Source: Sulfurimonas sp. HSL1-2 | GTDB lineage: Bacteria > Campylobacterota > Campylobacteria > Campylobacterales > Sulfurimonadaceae | Reading direction: 5' to 3' | DNA length: 64,000 nt | Assembly (NCBI RefSeq): GCF_039645565.1 | Contig: NZ_CP147914.1 | Coordinates: forward strand, 1,299,573 to 1,363,572 | Shown: positions 16,710-25,381 of the stretch, in pieces | Position numbering within the stretch: position 1 is the stretch's first letter | How the letters are laid out: every line of letters begins with the position of its first letter | Program-made: the position numbers and the translations under genes | Notes under the pieces: generated by a model | Databases searched by the model: none | What the model saw: the letters and a program-made list of their open reading frames with translations, nothing else | What the model was told of the DNA's origin: nothing

Positions 16710-18230
16710 ATGAAACAGCAGCTGACGGCCTGGCAAAAAAGGGATGAGCACTCTGACACTTTACCGATGGAGCAGGTACAGGTGCTCTACGCCCATCTGC
16801 CCTCATCGCTGAGTATCAGTGCCATTCTGGCCTTGATCCTGGTCGTGATCCAAGCACCGGTCATTGACGCCGGTATCCGATTCGGCTGGCTTGCGCTTCT
16901 TTTCGCTGTTCTGCTGTGGCGGGTAGCCCTGCTGATGGCCTGGCGGCGGTCGGCTGACATAATGACCCCGGCTGACGCCAAACAGTGGCTGCTGCGTTTC
17001 CGCCTGGCACTTATAGTCACCGGTATGGTCTGGGGCATGGGCGGTGTCGTCCTGGTTCCATCCGATGACATCTCCCATCAAGTCTATGTTGCCTTCACAC
17101 TTGCCGGACTGAGCGCCGGCAGTGCTACCGTACTGGCAATCGACCGCCTATCCGTATTGGGCTTTATCCTGCCGGTTCTCTTATCGCTGATTGTGCCGCT
17201 TTCCGTCACGGACAATACCCTCTCCCAGGGTATGGGCGCGATGCTCTCCCTCTTCCTGCTCTTTTTGCTGCTAAGCGCCCGCGATACCAGGCAAAGGCTT
17301 GAAGAGAACTTTCACCTGCGCGTCAAGGCGGCCCAGAGCGAGGAGAGTCTGCTGAAAATGCTGGAGAGCAGCCCCATCGCAACGCGTATCTCAGACCTGG
17401 GCAGCAACCGCGTGGTGTTTGCCAACAGCTGCTACAACGACCTGCTCGAAATCCCCGATGATAAGATCATCGGTGTACGTCCCTCCAGCTATTACGCCGA
17501 TCCCAAAGAGTTTGCCGAGATTGAGGAAGCCGTTGCCAGGGGGGAAAAGGTCGTCGACAAATTGATAGAGATCCGATCGCCCGGATCGTCCCAGTGGGTC
17601 AAATGGGTCCTGGCCTCCTACTTCCCGATTGAATACCAGGAAAAACCGGCCGTCCTGGGATGGTTCTACGACATCACCGACCGCAAACTGGTCGAGGACG
17701 AGGTCGAACACGAGGCCTTCCACGATGCACTGACCGGCCTGCCGAACCGGCTGCACTTCCACAACCGGCTGCACAAAGCGATTGCCAATGCCGAACACAA
17801 GCAGACCGACCTGGCCCTGATGTTTATCGACCTGGACCGGTTCAAACCCGTTAACGATCAGTTCGGGCATGACACCGGCGACCTGTTGCTCAAGGTCGTC
17901 GCAGACCGCATCGTTGCCTGCCTGCGCCAGTCAGATATCGCTGCACGTATCGGCGGGGACGAGTTCGTGGTGCTGCTCTCCGGTGTCGGCAGCGACGAGA
18001 ACGCCCTGGTCATAGGGGAAAAGATTCGGTATGCCCTCTGTCAGCCCTTCGAGATCGAGGGGCTGACACTCCACATCTCCTCCAGCATCGGAGTTGCCAT
18101 CTATCCAAAAGATGCCGAAAAGGAAGATGATCTCATCAAACGGGCGGACATCGCCATGTACACCGCCAAGGCCAGAGGCCGCAACAGCGTGGTGGCCTAC
18201 CGGCCGGGCATGCAGGGCGAAGGCGATTGA
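16710..18230 (+). CDS. Membrane-bound PAS-GGDEF diguanylate cyclase
   Basis: This enzyme should make cyclic di-GMP from two GTP at the inner membrane. The 506-aa protein has a hydrophobic N-terminal sensor with about six TM helices (residues 28-190), a PAS domain (about 205-320, SSPIATRISD...GWFYDITDRK) and a GGDEF domain (about 335-500). The signature is canonical (ARIGGDEFVVLL, GGDEF at 415-419). An inhibitory I-site RxxD (RQSD) sits five residues before it, so product feedback is likely. There is no EAL domain. The signal sensed is unknown. ATG 16710 overlaps the stop of a 12-codon upstream frame. Confidence 0.92.
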   Translation: MKQQLTAWQKRDEHSDTLPMEQVQVLYAHLPSSLSISAILALILVVIQAPVIDAGIRFGWLALLFAVLLWRVALLMAWRRSADIMTPADAKQWLLRFRLALIVTGMVWGMGGVVLVPSDDISHQVYVAFTLAGLSAGSATVLAIDRLSVLGFILPVLLSLIVPLSVTDNTLSQGMGAMLSLFLLFLLLSARDTRQRLEENFHLRVKAAQSEESLLKMLESSPIATRISDLGSNRVVFANSCYNDLLEIPDDKIIGVRPSSYYADPKEFAEIEEAVARGEKVVDKLIEIRSPGSSQWVKWVLASYFPIEYQEKPAVLGWFYDITDRKLVEDEVEHEAFHDALTGLPNRLHFHNRLHKAIANAEHKQTDLALMFIDLDRFKPVNDQFGHDTGDLLLKVVADRIVACLRQSDIAARIGGDEFVVLLSGVGSDENALVIGEKIRYALCQPFEIEGLTLHISSSIGVAIYPKDAEKEDDLIKRADIAMYTAKARGRNSVVAYRPGMQGEGD

Positions 18231-18318
18231 CCTTCGCGGGCGGACTGCACAAACCATTTTTCTCCCCGTGCTATCGATCGAATAGCAGAAGAAAAAGAAT
18301 TGCACTATAGAAATACTT

Positions 18319-18337
18319 CACATTTATATGTGTTTTT
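18319..18337 (+). terminator. Weak hairpin with T tract after the diguanylate cyclase gene
   Basis: CACAT, a TTAT loop, then ATGTG followed by TTTTT. The stem is short and AT-rich, about 90 bases after the stop codon. Confidence 0.3.
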
Positions 18338-18414
18338 GTTAATAGTAATGAGACATTATTCTGATAGAATATACAAAATTCAACAGTTTTTCGACCCTGA
18401 AGAAGGACTCCTCT

Positions 18415-18795
18415 ATGCTCAGAACCATTTTGCTCGGTACCGTTGCCCTCTGCATCTCAGGCGCGCTGCACGCCGTCGACCTTCAAATCACCACCCTTGA
18501 AGAAAAAGAGACCTTTCATATCATCAACGCCTCGCTGATCTGCGACGGGCAGAACATCGGCAGCAACCTCATTGTCTTCCAGGGCGGTGCCCAGATCCAG
18601 CTACCGTTCAAATCGGTCACATCACTGAAAGAGGGACAATCACCTGCAGGGTTCAACATCAAAACCAGGGACGGGAAAGAGACGACAGGGAATCATATGT
18701 ACTGCTCGCTCTACCAGTGGATCGGTGAAAACGAGTACGGCGGTTCAATCTCGATCCGCGGTGACAAGTGGGATGTTGTAAAAGTATTAGACTGA
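18415..18795 (+). CDS. Hypothetical secreted protein
   Basis: The 126-aa product has a signal peptide (MLRTILLGTVALCISGALHA) and a small beta-rich mature part with two Cys (SLICDGQNIG and MYCSLYQW) that could form a disulfide in the periplasm. I do not recognise a family. The ATG is preceded by GAAGAAGGACTCC. It lies between the diguanylate cyclase gene and an AT-rich orphan gene with no sign of an operon, so its job cannot be inferred from context. Confidence 0.6.
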   Translation: MLRTILLGTVALCISGALHAVDLQITTLEEKETFHIINASLICDGQNIGSNLIVFQGGAQIQLPFKSVTSLKEGQSPAGFNIKTRDGKETTGNHMYCSLYQWIGENEYGGSISIRGDKWDVVKVLD

Positions 18796-18860
18796 CCATA
18801 CTGATATCAGCAACTAATACTTTTTTCAATTACTAATTCGCACAACCTGTAATCGTTTGC

Positions 18861-18866
18861 TACAAT
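18861..18866 (+). promoter_or_regulatory. -10 box for the AT-rich orphan gene
   Basis: TGCTACAAT (TACAAT at 18861) is an extended -10 motif 28 bases before the ATG at 18894. Confidence 0.5.
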
Positions 18867-18893
18867 AAATGCTATTAGTAATCAGGCCAAAAT

Positions 18894-19559
18894 ATGGAAC
18901 CAAAAAAATCACTTATATTTGATAAAACAAAATTTGTCCAAGTAACGCAAGGGTTTGTCACGCCTCCAAGATCAAAGATTGTCAAACAATCCCTGTCAAC
19001 AGTTAAAGAATGTATTAACTCTGCAATATTCATGGCTAGTCAAATAGAACTTGTAGAACATTGTTTATCTACTGTACGTCCTGAAAGTGTCCGGCCTGCT
19101 TTCTTTCGAGCATCATTAAGTGAATTAATTCGAATTGAAGATTTTTTGACTGATCATGAACTTCCTAATTTTTATAAAAGCAATGATCCAACATTGCACC
19201 TCATAAAATTACTGAGAAATTATCAGGTTCATGTAGCAGCCACTGAGTTACGTAGTGGTCGGATTTCAGTTAAATTGTCTGGAGAGGAAATGACTTACTA
19301 TAGTTTTATCGCAAAAAATGTGAGTGCCATAGAACTTCAAGAACTTCGTAGTGCAAAAGCTTATTCATTTGAGCAACTCAATGAGCTTGCAATGCTTTTT
19401 GATTCTGAGCAACGCAAATTTGGTGTAGTTCAATTACTATATTACATAGCGATGCGCGTTGAAGAGTATGCTATATATAGCCTAACAAACCAAAAAAGAG
19501 CGATTAAAAGAAGTTCAATGCAGGAGGGACCATGCCAACAATCCACGAAAAGCGAATGA
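18894..19559 (+). CDS. AT-rich hypothetical protein, probably horizontally acquired
   Basis: I do not recognise this 221-aa protein. It is soluble, mostly helical and has no signal peptide. Codon use is strongly AT-biased (many AAA, ATT, TTA codons), unlike the GC-rich genes on both sides. The last dozen or so residues ([14 protein letters not shown]) are read through the ribosome-binding site and first codons of the next gene, a 28-base overlap, as if an insert had lost its own stop. It has its own -10 box. It is probably real because the frame is long for such AT-rich DNA, but it could be a decaying fragment. Confidence 0.6.
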   Translation: MEPKKSLIFDKTKFVQVTQGFVTPPRSKIVKQSLSTVKECINSAIFMASQIELVEHCLSTVRPESVRPAFFRASLSELIRIEDFLTDHELPNFYKSNDPTLHLIKLLRNYQVHVAATELRSGRISVKLSGEEMTYYSFIAKNVSAIELQELRSAKAYSFEQLNELAMLFDSEQRKFGVVQLLYYIAMRVEEYAIYSLTNQKRAIKRSSMQEGPCQQSTKSE

Positions 19560-20011
19560 CATCAAGACCTGAAGGCGAGTTCGTCGTCTTCCTGATCGGG
19601 ATGCGCATCAACAAGCCGTGGAAAGTCCATAAGTGGCTGCCCGTAGCGCTGGCGATGCCGCGGATGCTCAGGGAGCTGCAGGCGGACCCGGAGCTGGGGC
19701 TGCTGCACTACGAGCAGTGGTTCGGGCGTACGATCATCCTGGTGCAGTACTGGAAGTCGTTCGAGCATTTGGAGCAGTTCGCGGGGCTCAAAGACGGTGA
19801 GCACCCGCCGGCATGGGCCGCGTTCAACAAGCGCGTCGGTTCAAGCGGCGACGTGGGGATCTGGCATGAGACCTATGTCGTGCGGCCGGGGCAGTATGAA
19901 AACATCTATCACAATATGCCGCAGTTCGGGCTGGCGAAGGCGTTCGGTTTTGTCGAAGCGGAGGGCCGCCATGCGTCGGCCAGGGGGCGCCTGGAAGGCG
20001 GGCGGGGTTAG
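19532..20011 (+). CDS. DUF4188-like (monooxygenase-like) protein
   Basis: The 159-aa protein resembles the DUF4188 family of small putative monooxygenase-like proteins: [21 protein letters not shown] at the start, [30 protein letters not shown] in the middle, [19 protein letters not shown] near the end. This pattern suggests an alpha/beta-barrel dimer; the substrate is unknown. ATG 19532 has a strong AGGAGGG ribosome-binding site inside the 3' end of the AT-rich gene. Its stop overlaps the 3' end of convergent glyS by 4 bases. Confidence 0.7.
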   Translation: MPTIHEKRMTSRPEGEFVVFLIGMRINKPWKVHKWLPVALAMPRMLRELQADPELGLLHYEQWFGRTIILVQYWKSFEHLEQFAGLKDGEHPPAWAAFNKRVGSSGDVGIWHETYVVRPGQYENIYHNMPQFGLAKAFGFVEAEGRHASARGRLEGGRG

Positions 20012-22056
20012 ATCGAGATCTCTTTGATGTCCGCGATGCCCAGCAGCGTCTTGTAGACGGAAGCGACGAGGGCTTTGCGGTTGTAGCGGACGGCTTCGTC
20101 CTCGGCGTTGACCATGACGTTGTCGAAGAAGGCATCGAGCTCAGGCTTCAGGCCGAAGAGCGCGTCGAGTTCCGCTTCGTAACTGTCGTACTCGGCGTCG
20201 ACGACGGCTTTGAATGCTTTGTAGAGCGCGCCCTCTTCCACCGCCTCGAAACGGCTCACATCGATATTGAGCGGACCGTTGACATCAAAGTCCTTGGTGA
20301 TGTTCGCGACGCGTTTGAAGGTCGAGAACATCGTCGAGAAGCTGTCGGATTCCACGAAGCTTGCGACAGCCTTGATCTTCGCATCGAGGGAGAGAATCTC
20401 CCGTTCGCCGGAAGCGAGAACCGCCGCGACGATGGAAGGGTTGACCTTGTAGTACTGGTTGACCCGCTCGATGAAGAAGGATTCGAGCTTTTCGAAGTCG
20501 ATCCCCTTGTATTTGGCGCCGAGTTCGCGCAGGGTCGCGGCGATGTCAAAGGGCAGGCCGTGGGCCAGCGCGATACGGACGATCCCGTTGACGGCGCGGC
20601 GCAGACCGAATGGGTCGCGTGAACCGGTCGGGATCTGGTCGACGCTGAAGAGCCCCAGCAGGGTGTCGAGCTTGATCGCGAGGGCTACGAGGGCGCTGAA
20701 GCGTGTTGACGGTACCGGGGAGTCCTCGCCTTCGGGGAGGTACTGCTCTTTGATGGCGAGGGCGACTTCGTCCGCTTCGCCCAGCGCCTTCGCGTAGTAG
20801 TAACCCATCAGGCCCTGCAGCTCGGTAAACTCGTAGACCATTTCGCTCATCAGGTCGGCCTTGGCCAGCTCGACGGCGCGCTGCAGCAGCTCCTGGTTCA
20901 TCTCATAAGAGAGGCTGTTCTCCACCGTCACGAGGTCGCCGTAGCGCTCAAAGAGGGCGTCGGCGATGTCGTGCTCGCGGTTGATCTTGTCGCGGAGCGT
21001 TCCCAGGCCGTCCATAAAGACGACCTTCTCAAGCCCCTCGGTGCTGAGCCCCTTGTTCAGGTCGTTGTCGTAGAAGAAGAGCGCATCGGCGAGGCGCGGG
21101 CGCAGGACCCGCTCGTTGCCTTCGACGACCTTGCTGAAATCTTCTGTCAGGGCGTTGGAGACGACGACGAACTGGTTGACGAGCCTGCCGTCTTTGAAAA
21201 CCGGGAAGTAGCGCTGGTGCTCCTTCATGGAGGTGATGATAACCTCCGGCGGCAGGCGCAGGAAGGTGTCGTCGAAGCTGCCCAGCAGCGGCGTCGGGTG
21301 TTCCGTGATGGCGATGACCTCGTCGAGCAGGTCGCCGTCGACCTCGATGGCGATGCCGTGCGCTTTTTCAAGGGCTTCGAAGGCATCGAGGATCGTTTTG
21401 CGGCGGTCGTCGGCGAAGAGCGTGACCGCGCCCGATTCGAGCAGTCCGAAGTACTGCTTCTCGTCCGCGACCATCTGCGGTTCGAAGCTGTGCATGCGGT
21501 GCACGTAGGTGACCGGGGCGCTCTTGACGTTGAAGAGGGTCATGTCGACGCTCTCGCCCTCCATCATGACGTTGACCCAGCGGATCGGGCGGATAAAGCT
21601 CTCTTCGAGCGCGCCCCAGCGCATGGACTTGCCGAAGCTGAGACTTTTCAGCCACTGCGAGAGCATCCCCTCGAGCAGTGCCTTTGAGGGCTGGCCCTTG
21701 ATCTCTTTTTTATAGTAGAGGACCTCTTTGCCGCCCTTCTCCGCGCGGCCGACCTCGTCCAGCGAGACGCCGCATTTGCGCGCGAACCCTTCCGCCGCCG
21801 GCGTCGCTTTGCCGTCTTTGTAGGCGATGGCAATAGGCGCTCCGAAAAGCTCCTCGGTCGTGTCGTCCTGGGCGGTCTTGAACTCGCGGTGCCACAGCAC
21901 GAGGCGGCGCGGTGTGTAGTAGAACTCGAACTCGCACATCAGCGCATTGTCCTCGAGCACTTTCGCCCACTTCTTCTCGATGTTTGCAAGCTCGCCCAGC
22001 AGCGGTACCGCCGGCAGCTCCTCTACCCCGATTTCGATCAATAGTGTCTTCAGCAT
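20008..22056 (-). CDS. glyS: Glycine-tRNA ligase beta subunit
   Basis: GlyS is the beta subunit of the bacterial alpha2beta2 glycyl-tRNA synthetase and binds tRNA-Gly. The 682-aa protein begins with [12 protein letters not shown], contains the HD-like core of the family and the conserved [20 protein letters not shown] segment, and ends with the DALR-like anticodon-binding domain ([22 protein letters not shown]). Its length is normal. An in-frame ATG 84 bases upstream adds a stub unlike the family, so ATG 22056 is the start. The alpha subunit glyQ is not in the window. Confidence 0.96.
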   Translation of the reverse strand: MLKTLLIEIGVEELPAVPLLGELANIEKKWAKVLEDNALMCEFEFYYTPRRLVLWHREFKTAQDDTTEELFGAPIAIAYKDGKATPAAEGFARKCGVSLDEVGRAEKGGKEVLYYKKEIKGQPSKALLEGMLSQWLKSLSFGKSMRWGALEESFIRPIRWVNVMMEGESVDMTLFNVKSAPVTYVHRMHSFEPQMVADEKQYFGLLESGAVTLFADDRRKTILDAFEALEKAHGIAIEVDGDLLDEVIAITEHPTPLLGSFDDTFLRLPPEVIITSMKEHQRYFPVFKDGRLVNQFVVVSNALTEDFSKVVEGNERVLRPRLADALFFYDNDLNKGLSTEGLEKVVFMDGLGTLRDKINREHDIADALFERYGDLVTVENSLSYEMNQELLQRAVELAKADLMSEMVYEFTELQGLMGYYYAKALGEADEVALAIKEQYLPEGEDSPVPSTRFSALVALAIKLDTLLGLFSVDQIPTGSRDPFGLRRAVNGIVRIALAHGLPFDIAATLRELGAKYKGIDFEKLESFFIERVNQYYKVNPSIVAAVLASGEREILSLDAKIKAVASFVESDSFSTMFSTFKRVANITKDFDVNGPLNIDVSRFEAVEEGALYKAFKAVVDAEYDSYEAELDALFGLKPELDAFFDNVMVNAEDEAVRYNRKALVASVYKTLLGIADIKEISI

Positions 22057-22187
22057 ATCTATCCCGTCGAATAAAAAGTATCGCGATTTTAGCGCGTGGC
22101 AGGTTAAAAGCGGATGATAGCCCCCGCCCCCGGGGGCCATTGCCGCTTAAATCGGCACGCCCCCTCCGAATTTTTACGCAGGTACCC

Positions 22188-22193
22188 TATAAT
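22188..22193 (+). promoter_or_regulatory. -10 box for the HugZ-like gene
   Basis: A perfect TATAAT, 37 bases before the ATG at 22231. Confidence 0.5.
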
Positions 22194-22230
22194 AGCACCA
22201 TATTTCGCCCCGCATTAAAGGCCTGGACCC

Positions 22231-22707
22231 ATGCTCGATTTTCTCTCCGCGTTCCGCAGCACCGTTATAGGTACGACAGACGCCGACGGTTTCCCCTTCG
22301 CCTCCTACGCCCCCTTCGTCCGCGACGATCACCGCTACTACGTCTTTATCAGCGACATCGCACGCCATGCGGCCAACCTCCGCCGGGAGGGGCGCGCTTC
22401 GCTCTTCTTTATAGAGGATGAGTGCAACGCCGAAAACCTCTTTGCACGCAAACGGGTTTCGCTGCAGTGCGAAACGCGCATCGTCCCCCGCGAAGACGAG
22501 CGTTTCGATGCCGTCATGTCCCGTTTCATGAAGACCTTCAGCCCCGGGATGATCTCAGGCCTGATGCAGATGCAGGACTTCCACCTCCACGAGTTCACCC
22601 CCGTCGGCGGGGAGGCGGTCTTCGGTTTCGGCGAAGCCTACACCCTCGGCGGGGAGCACATGGAGACCCTGCTTCCGCGCCGCGGCGGCGGGCATAAAAA
22701 GGGGTGA
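22231..22707 (+). CDS. HugZ-like pyridoxamine-5'-phosphate-oxidase-fold protein
   Basis: The 158-aa protein has the split-barrel flavin/haem fold of the PPOX superfamily. It opens with GTTDADGFPFASYAPFVRDD and ends with the HugZ-like pattern FTPVGGEAVFGFGEAYTLGG. HugZ of Helicobacter and Campylobacter is a haem oxygenase used to take iron from haem. This copy lacks the longer N-terminal part of HugZ, so it may bind flavin instead. It is followed after 36 bases by the cardiolipin synthase gene. Confidence 0.78.
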   Translation: MLDFLSAFRSTVIGTTDADGFPFASYAPFVRDDHRYYVFISDIARHAANLRREGRASLFFIEDECNAENLFARKRVSLQCETRIVPREDERFDAVMSRFMKTFSPGMISGLMQMQDFHLHEFTPVGGEAVFGFGEAYTLGGEHMETLLPRRGGGHKKG

Positions 22708-22743
22708 ATCACGCTATGCTGTCAGTAAACGCAAAGGGGTAGG

Positions 22744-24132
22744 ATGAATTTCGACTGGCTGCAGCTGCTCTTCTTTCACACCTTCGTCATCCTCGGCGAA
22801 CTGATGGTCATCGCCTCACTGCTGCACATGATCTACCAGCGGCGTACCCCGTCGAGCATGATGGCATGGATGCTCGCCATCGTGCTGCTGCCCTACCTTG
22901 CCGTCCCCCTCTACTTCGTCCTGGGATCGCGCAAGCGCCGCTCGCGCTACCTCAAGACGGCCTTCGACATGCGCGAGACCGAAGCCGCCGTCACCCAGGC
23001 CAACCCCATCGACGGCATCCTGCGCAACAACGGCATCCCCGGGGCGACCTCCGGCAACCGTTTCACCATGCTCTTCGAGGGGACCGAGGCTTACAGTGCC
23101 CTCCTGGAGCAGATCCGCACGGCCCGGGAGAGCATCTGGCTGAGCACCTACGTCTTCAAGCATGACGCCGTGACCGCTGCACTGGCCGAAGCGCTCATCG
23201 CCAAACGGCGCGAAGGGGTCGAGGTGAAGCTCCTCATCGACGCCCTGGGGTCATGGCCGCTCTATTTCTGGCAGTTTCCCCTCGGCGCCCTGCGCAAAGC
23301 GGGGGTCGAGGTCTGCTTTTTCATGCCGATCCTGCGGATGCCCTTTCGCAACTACATCAACCTCCGCAACCACCGCAAGATCTACCTGTTCGACCGCACG
23401 ACGGTACTGACCGGCGGGATGAACCTCTCCGGCGAATACATGGGGCCGCTGCCTGACGCCAAACGGTGGGAGGACCTGCTCTTTCGTATCGAGGGGCCGG
23501 CGGCCTACCACTACGCGGAGATCTTCGCCGCCGACTGGGCCTACGCCGCCGAAGCGCCGCCCCCAGTACCGGGAACCCCCGTCCATACCGACGGCGACGC
23601 CTACGTGCAGGTCGTCCCCTCCGGTCCCGACGTGCCGGGCGACGCCCTCTTCGAGGCACTCCTCAGCGCCGTCTACGCCGCCCGCGAACGGATCTGGATC
23701 GTCACGCCCTATTTCGTCCCAGACGCTTCGCTGATGCAGGCGCTGACCATTGCCAACACCAAGGGGGTCGACGTCAAGCTCATCACTCCGCGCGAATCCA
23801 ACCACCTCCTCGCCGATCTCGCCCGCAGCAGCTACATGCGCGAACTCGAAGAGGCCGGTATCCATGTCGCCCTCTACGAAGGCACGATGCTCCACGCAAA
23901 AGCGATCCTTTTCGACGATCTCGGCGCCATGCTGGGATCGGTCAATATCGACAACCGCAGCCTGCTGCTCAACTACGAAGTCGTCAGTTTCGCCTACTCC
24001 GAACGCATCATCAGCGAGACGGAATCGTGGATGGAAAAGCTGATGAAACGTTCGACCGTCAGCATCCGTCCCGCCGGGCGTTTTCGGCGGCTCGGCGAGA
24101 ACCTGATGCGCCTCATCGCACCGCAACTGTAG
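22744..24132 (+). CDS. cls: Cardiolipin synthase
   Basis: Cls joins two phosphatidylglycerol molecules into cardiolipin at the inner membrane. The 462-aa protein has two N-terminal TM helices (about residues 8-28 and 38-60) and two phospholipase-D-type HKD motifs: NHRKIYLFDRT near residue 209 and HAKAILFDD near 383, each HxKxxxxD complete. Length and order are typical of ClsA-type enzymes. The ATG has a GGGGTAGG ribosome-binding site. A hairpin follows the stop. Confidence 0.93.
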   Translation: MNFDWLQLLFFHTFVILGELMVIASLLHMIYQRRTPSSMMAWMLAIVLLPYLAVPLYFVLGSRKRRSRYLKTAFDMRETEAAVTQANPIDGILRNNGIPGATSGNRFTMLFEGTEAYSALLEQIRTARESIWLSTYVFKHDAVTAALAEALIAKRREGVEVKLLIDALGSWPLYFWQFPLGALRKAGVEVCFFMPILRMPFRNYINLRNHRKIYLFDRTTVLTGGMNLSGEYMGPLPDAKRWEDLLFRIEGPAAYHYAEIFAADWAYAAEAPPPVPGTPVHTDGDAYVQVVPSGPDVPGDALFEALLSAVYAARERIWIVTPYFVPDASLMQALTIANTKGVDVKLITPRESNHLLADLARSSYMRELEEAGIHVALYEGTMLHAKAILFDDLGAMLGSVNIDNRSLLLNYEVVSFAYSERIISETESWMEKLMKRSTVSIRPAGRFRRLGENLMRLIAPQL

Positions 24133-24148
24133 CCCGGTTTTTCCGGGC
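24132..24148 (+). terminator. Hairpin after cls
   Basis: GCCCGG, T5, CCGGGC starts in the cls stop codon. The T tract lies in the loop rather than behind the stem, so termination strength is uncertain. Confidence 0.45.
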
Positions 24149-24171
24149 CCTTAGGGATTTATTAAATCAGA

Positions 24172-24177
24172 TATAAT
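24172..24177 (+). promoter_or_regulatory. -10 box for the superoxide reductase gene
   Basis: A perfect TATAAT (in AGATATAATTTC), 74 bases before the ATG at 24252, in an AT-rich stretch. Confidence 0.5.
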
Positions 24178-24251
24178 TTCTCTTATTTATGTTTTATTAA
24201 ATCTTTGCAGGTGTACAATGCACGCGTAAATCAAAAACAGAAGGAAATGCC

Positions 24252-24641
24252 ATGCCAACTATCAACCGCTATGTCGACATCGACACTGTCGAGCGCGAAG
24301 CAAAAAAAGACTACATCGACCGCCACTCTCCGTTCATCCACTGTGCTGCAACGGCGAAAAAAGGTGAAAAGTTCCCGGTCACGGTCAAAATGGGTAACGA
24401 GTATACGCACCCGGACGATCCGGACCACTTCATCGAAAGCATCCGCCTCTTCAACGGCGAAACGCTCCTCGGTGAAGCGTCTTTCACTTCCGGTATGCTC
24501 GGCGGCCAGGATATGAAAGGTCACGCAGAAGTGACTTTCAACATTATCCCGAGCAAAAAGATGAAGCTGGTTGCGCAGGCTTACTGTACAAAACACGGCC
24601 TCTGGGAAAACGAGCCGGTCGAAGTCACAGTCGAAGACTGA
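24252..24641 (+). CDS. Superoxide reductase, neelaredoxin-type (desulfoferrodoxin iron-binding domain)
   Basis: This 129-aa cytoplasmic protein should reduce superoxide to peroxide without making oxygen, as in microaerophiles and anaerobes. The mononuclear iron site is complete: His25 (DRHSPF), His53 and His59 (YTHPDDPDHF), Cys112 and His115 (CTKHGLW), giving Fe(His)4Cys. The usual Glu two residues before the first His is Asp23. There is no N-terminal desulforedoxin Cys4 domain, so it is a one-iron form. It has its own promoter and a strong terminator, so it is a single-gene unit. Confidence 0.88.
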   Translation: MPTINRYVDIDTVEREAKKDYIDRHSPFIHCAATAKKGEKFPVTVKMGNEYTHPDDPDHFIESIRLFNGETLLGEASFTSGMLGGQDMKGHAEVTFNIIPSKKMKLVAQAYCTKHGLWENEPVEVTVED

Positions 24642-24651
24642 TTTCCCTCTC

Positions 24652-24678
24652 CCGCCGCGCCTTTGCGGCGGTTTTTTT
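24652..24678 (+). terminator. Intrinsic terminator after the superoxide reductase gene
   Basis: CCGCCGC and GCGGCGG form a 7-bp GC stem, followed directly by T7. It is a textbook rho-independent terminator 10 bases after the stop. Confidence 0.9.
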
Positions 24679-24683
24679 ATAAT
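24678..24683 (+). promoter_or_regulatory. -10 box for the UDG-like gene
   Basis: TATAAT begins at the last T of the terminator's T tract, 35 bases before the ATG at 24719. Confidence 0.35.
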
Positions 24684-24718
24684 CCCCTTTTAACACCGCA
24701 TTCACTATACTCTGATTC

Positions 24719-25381
24719 ATGAAATCGTACCAGAACGCTGCACTTCTGCAGAACCTTTACCGGCTCAAAGCCCTGGGATTCGACTACTGCGACCCGGTCA
24801 TCGTCAACCCGCGCGGCGCCCCAGGAGAGCTTCCCAACGACCTCGCTGCCCTGCAACGCATCGCCAGCAGCTGCCACCTCTGCGACCTGGCCAAGATCCG
24901 TCGCCAGAGTATGGCCGGTACGGGCAGCGGCAGTGCGGAGCTGATGATCATCGACGCCTACGTCTCCATGGCGCAGGACGAGAGCGGGGACTACTTCGCC
25001 GGCCGTTCCGGCGCGTCGCTGGAGAGCATGATCACCAACGTCCTGGGACTCGACCCCGCCGCGGTCTACCTGACCCATGCCGTCAAGTGCAAGGGGGCCG
25101 GAACCCAGAAACCGACGGCGTCGGAGTGCAGCAGCTGCAAGCCCTACTGGCGCAAAGAGATCGAACTCGTCCGCCCGAAGGTCATCGTCACCCTCGGCCC
25201 CGACGCCTACAGCATCGTCACCGACGACAGCACCCCTTTCGAGCAGGTGCGCGGGCACAAGATCGACTATGACAAAGGCACCCTGCTCGTGCCGCTGTAC
25301 CACCCGCAGTACCTGCTGCGCAACCCGTCGCTCAAGAAAGTGACGTTTTTTGACCTCCAAAACATCAAGGCCGCCCTGTGA
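24719..25381 (+). CDS. Uracil-DNA glycosylase family 4-like protein with altered motif A
   Basis: Family 4 UDGs remove uracil from DNA and hold a 4Fe-4S cluster. The 220-aa protein keeps the cluster Cys layout (CHLC near residue 55, C..C in VKCKGAG...ECSSCKPYW), the DYFAGRSG segment and the C-terminal YHPQYLLR (motif B). But motif A, normally GExPG, reads DAYVS in the aligned place (MIIDAYVSMAQDESG). It may therefore have changed activity or be a structural relative. The downstream gene starts inside its stop codon (GTGA), so the two are coupled. Confidence 0.75.
   Translation: MKSYQNAALLQNLYRLKALGFDYCDPVIVNPRGAPGELPNDLAALQRIASSCHLCDLAKIRRQSMAGTGSGSAELMIIDAYVSMAQDESGDYFAGRSGASLESMITNVLGLDPAAVYLTHAVKCKGAGTQKPTASECSSCKPYWRKEIELVRPKVIVTLGPDAYSIVTDDSTPFEQVRGHKIDYDKGTLLVPLYHPQYLLRNPSLKKVTFFDLQNIKAAL

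Noticed and set aside
24252-24641. SoxZ (sulfur oxidation) as identity of the 129-aa protein
   Set aside because: The length fits, but the Fe(His)4Cys pattern of superoxide reductase is complete, and no soxY or other sox gene is next to it.
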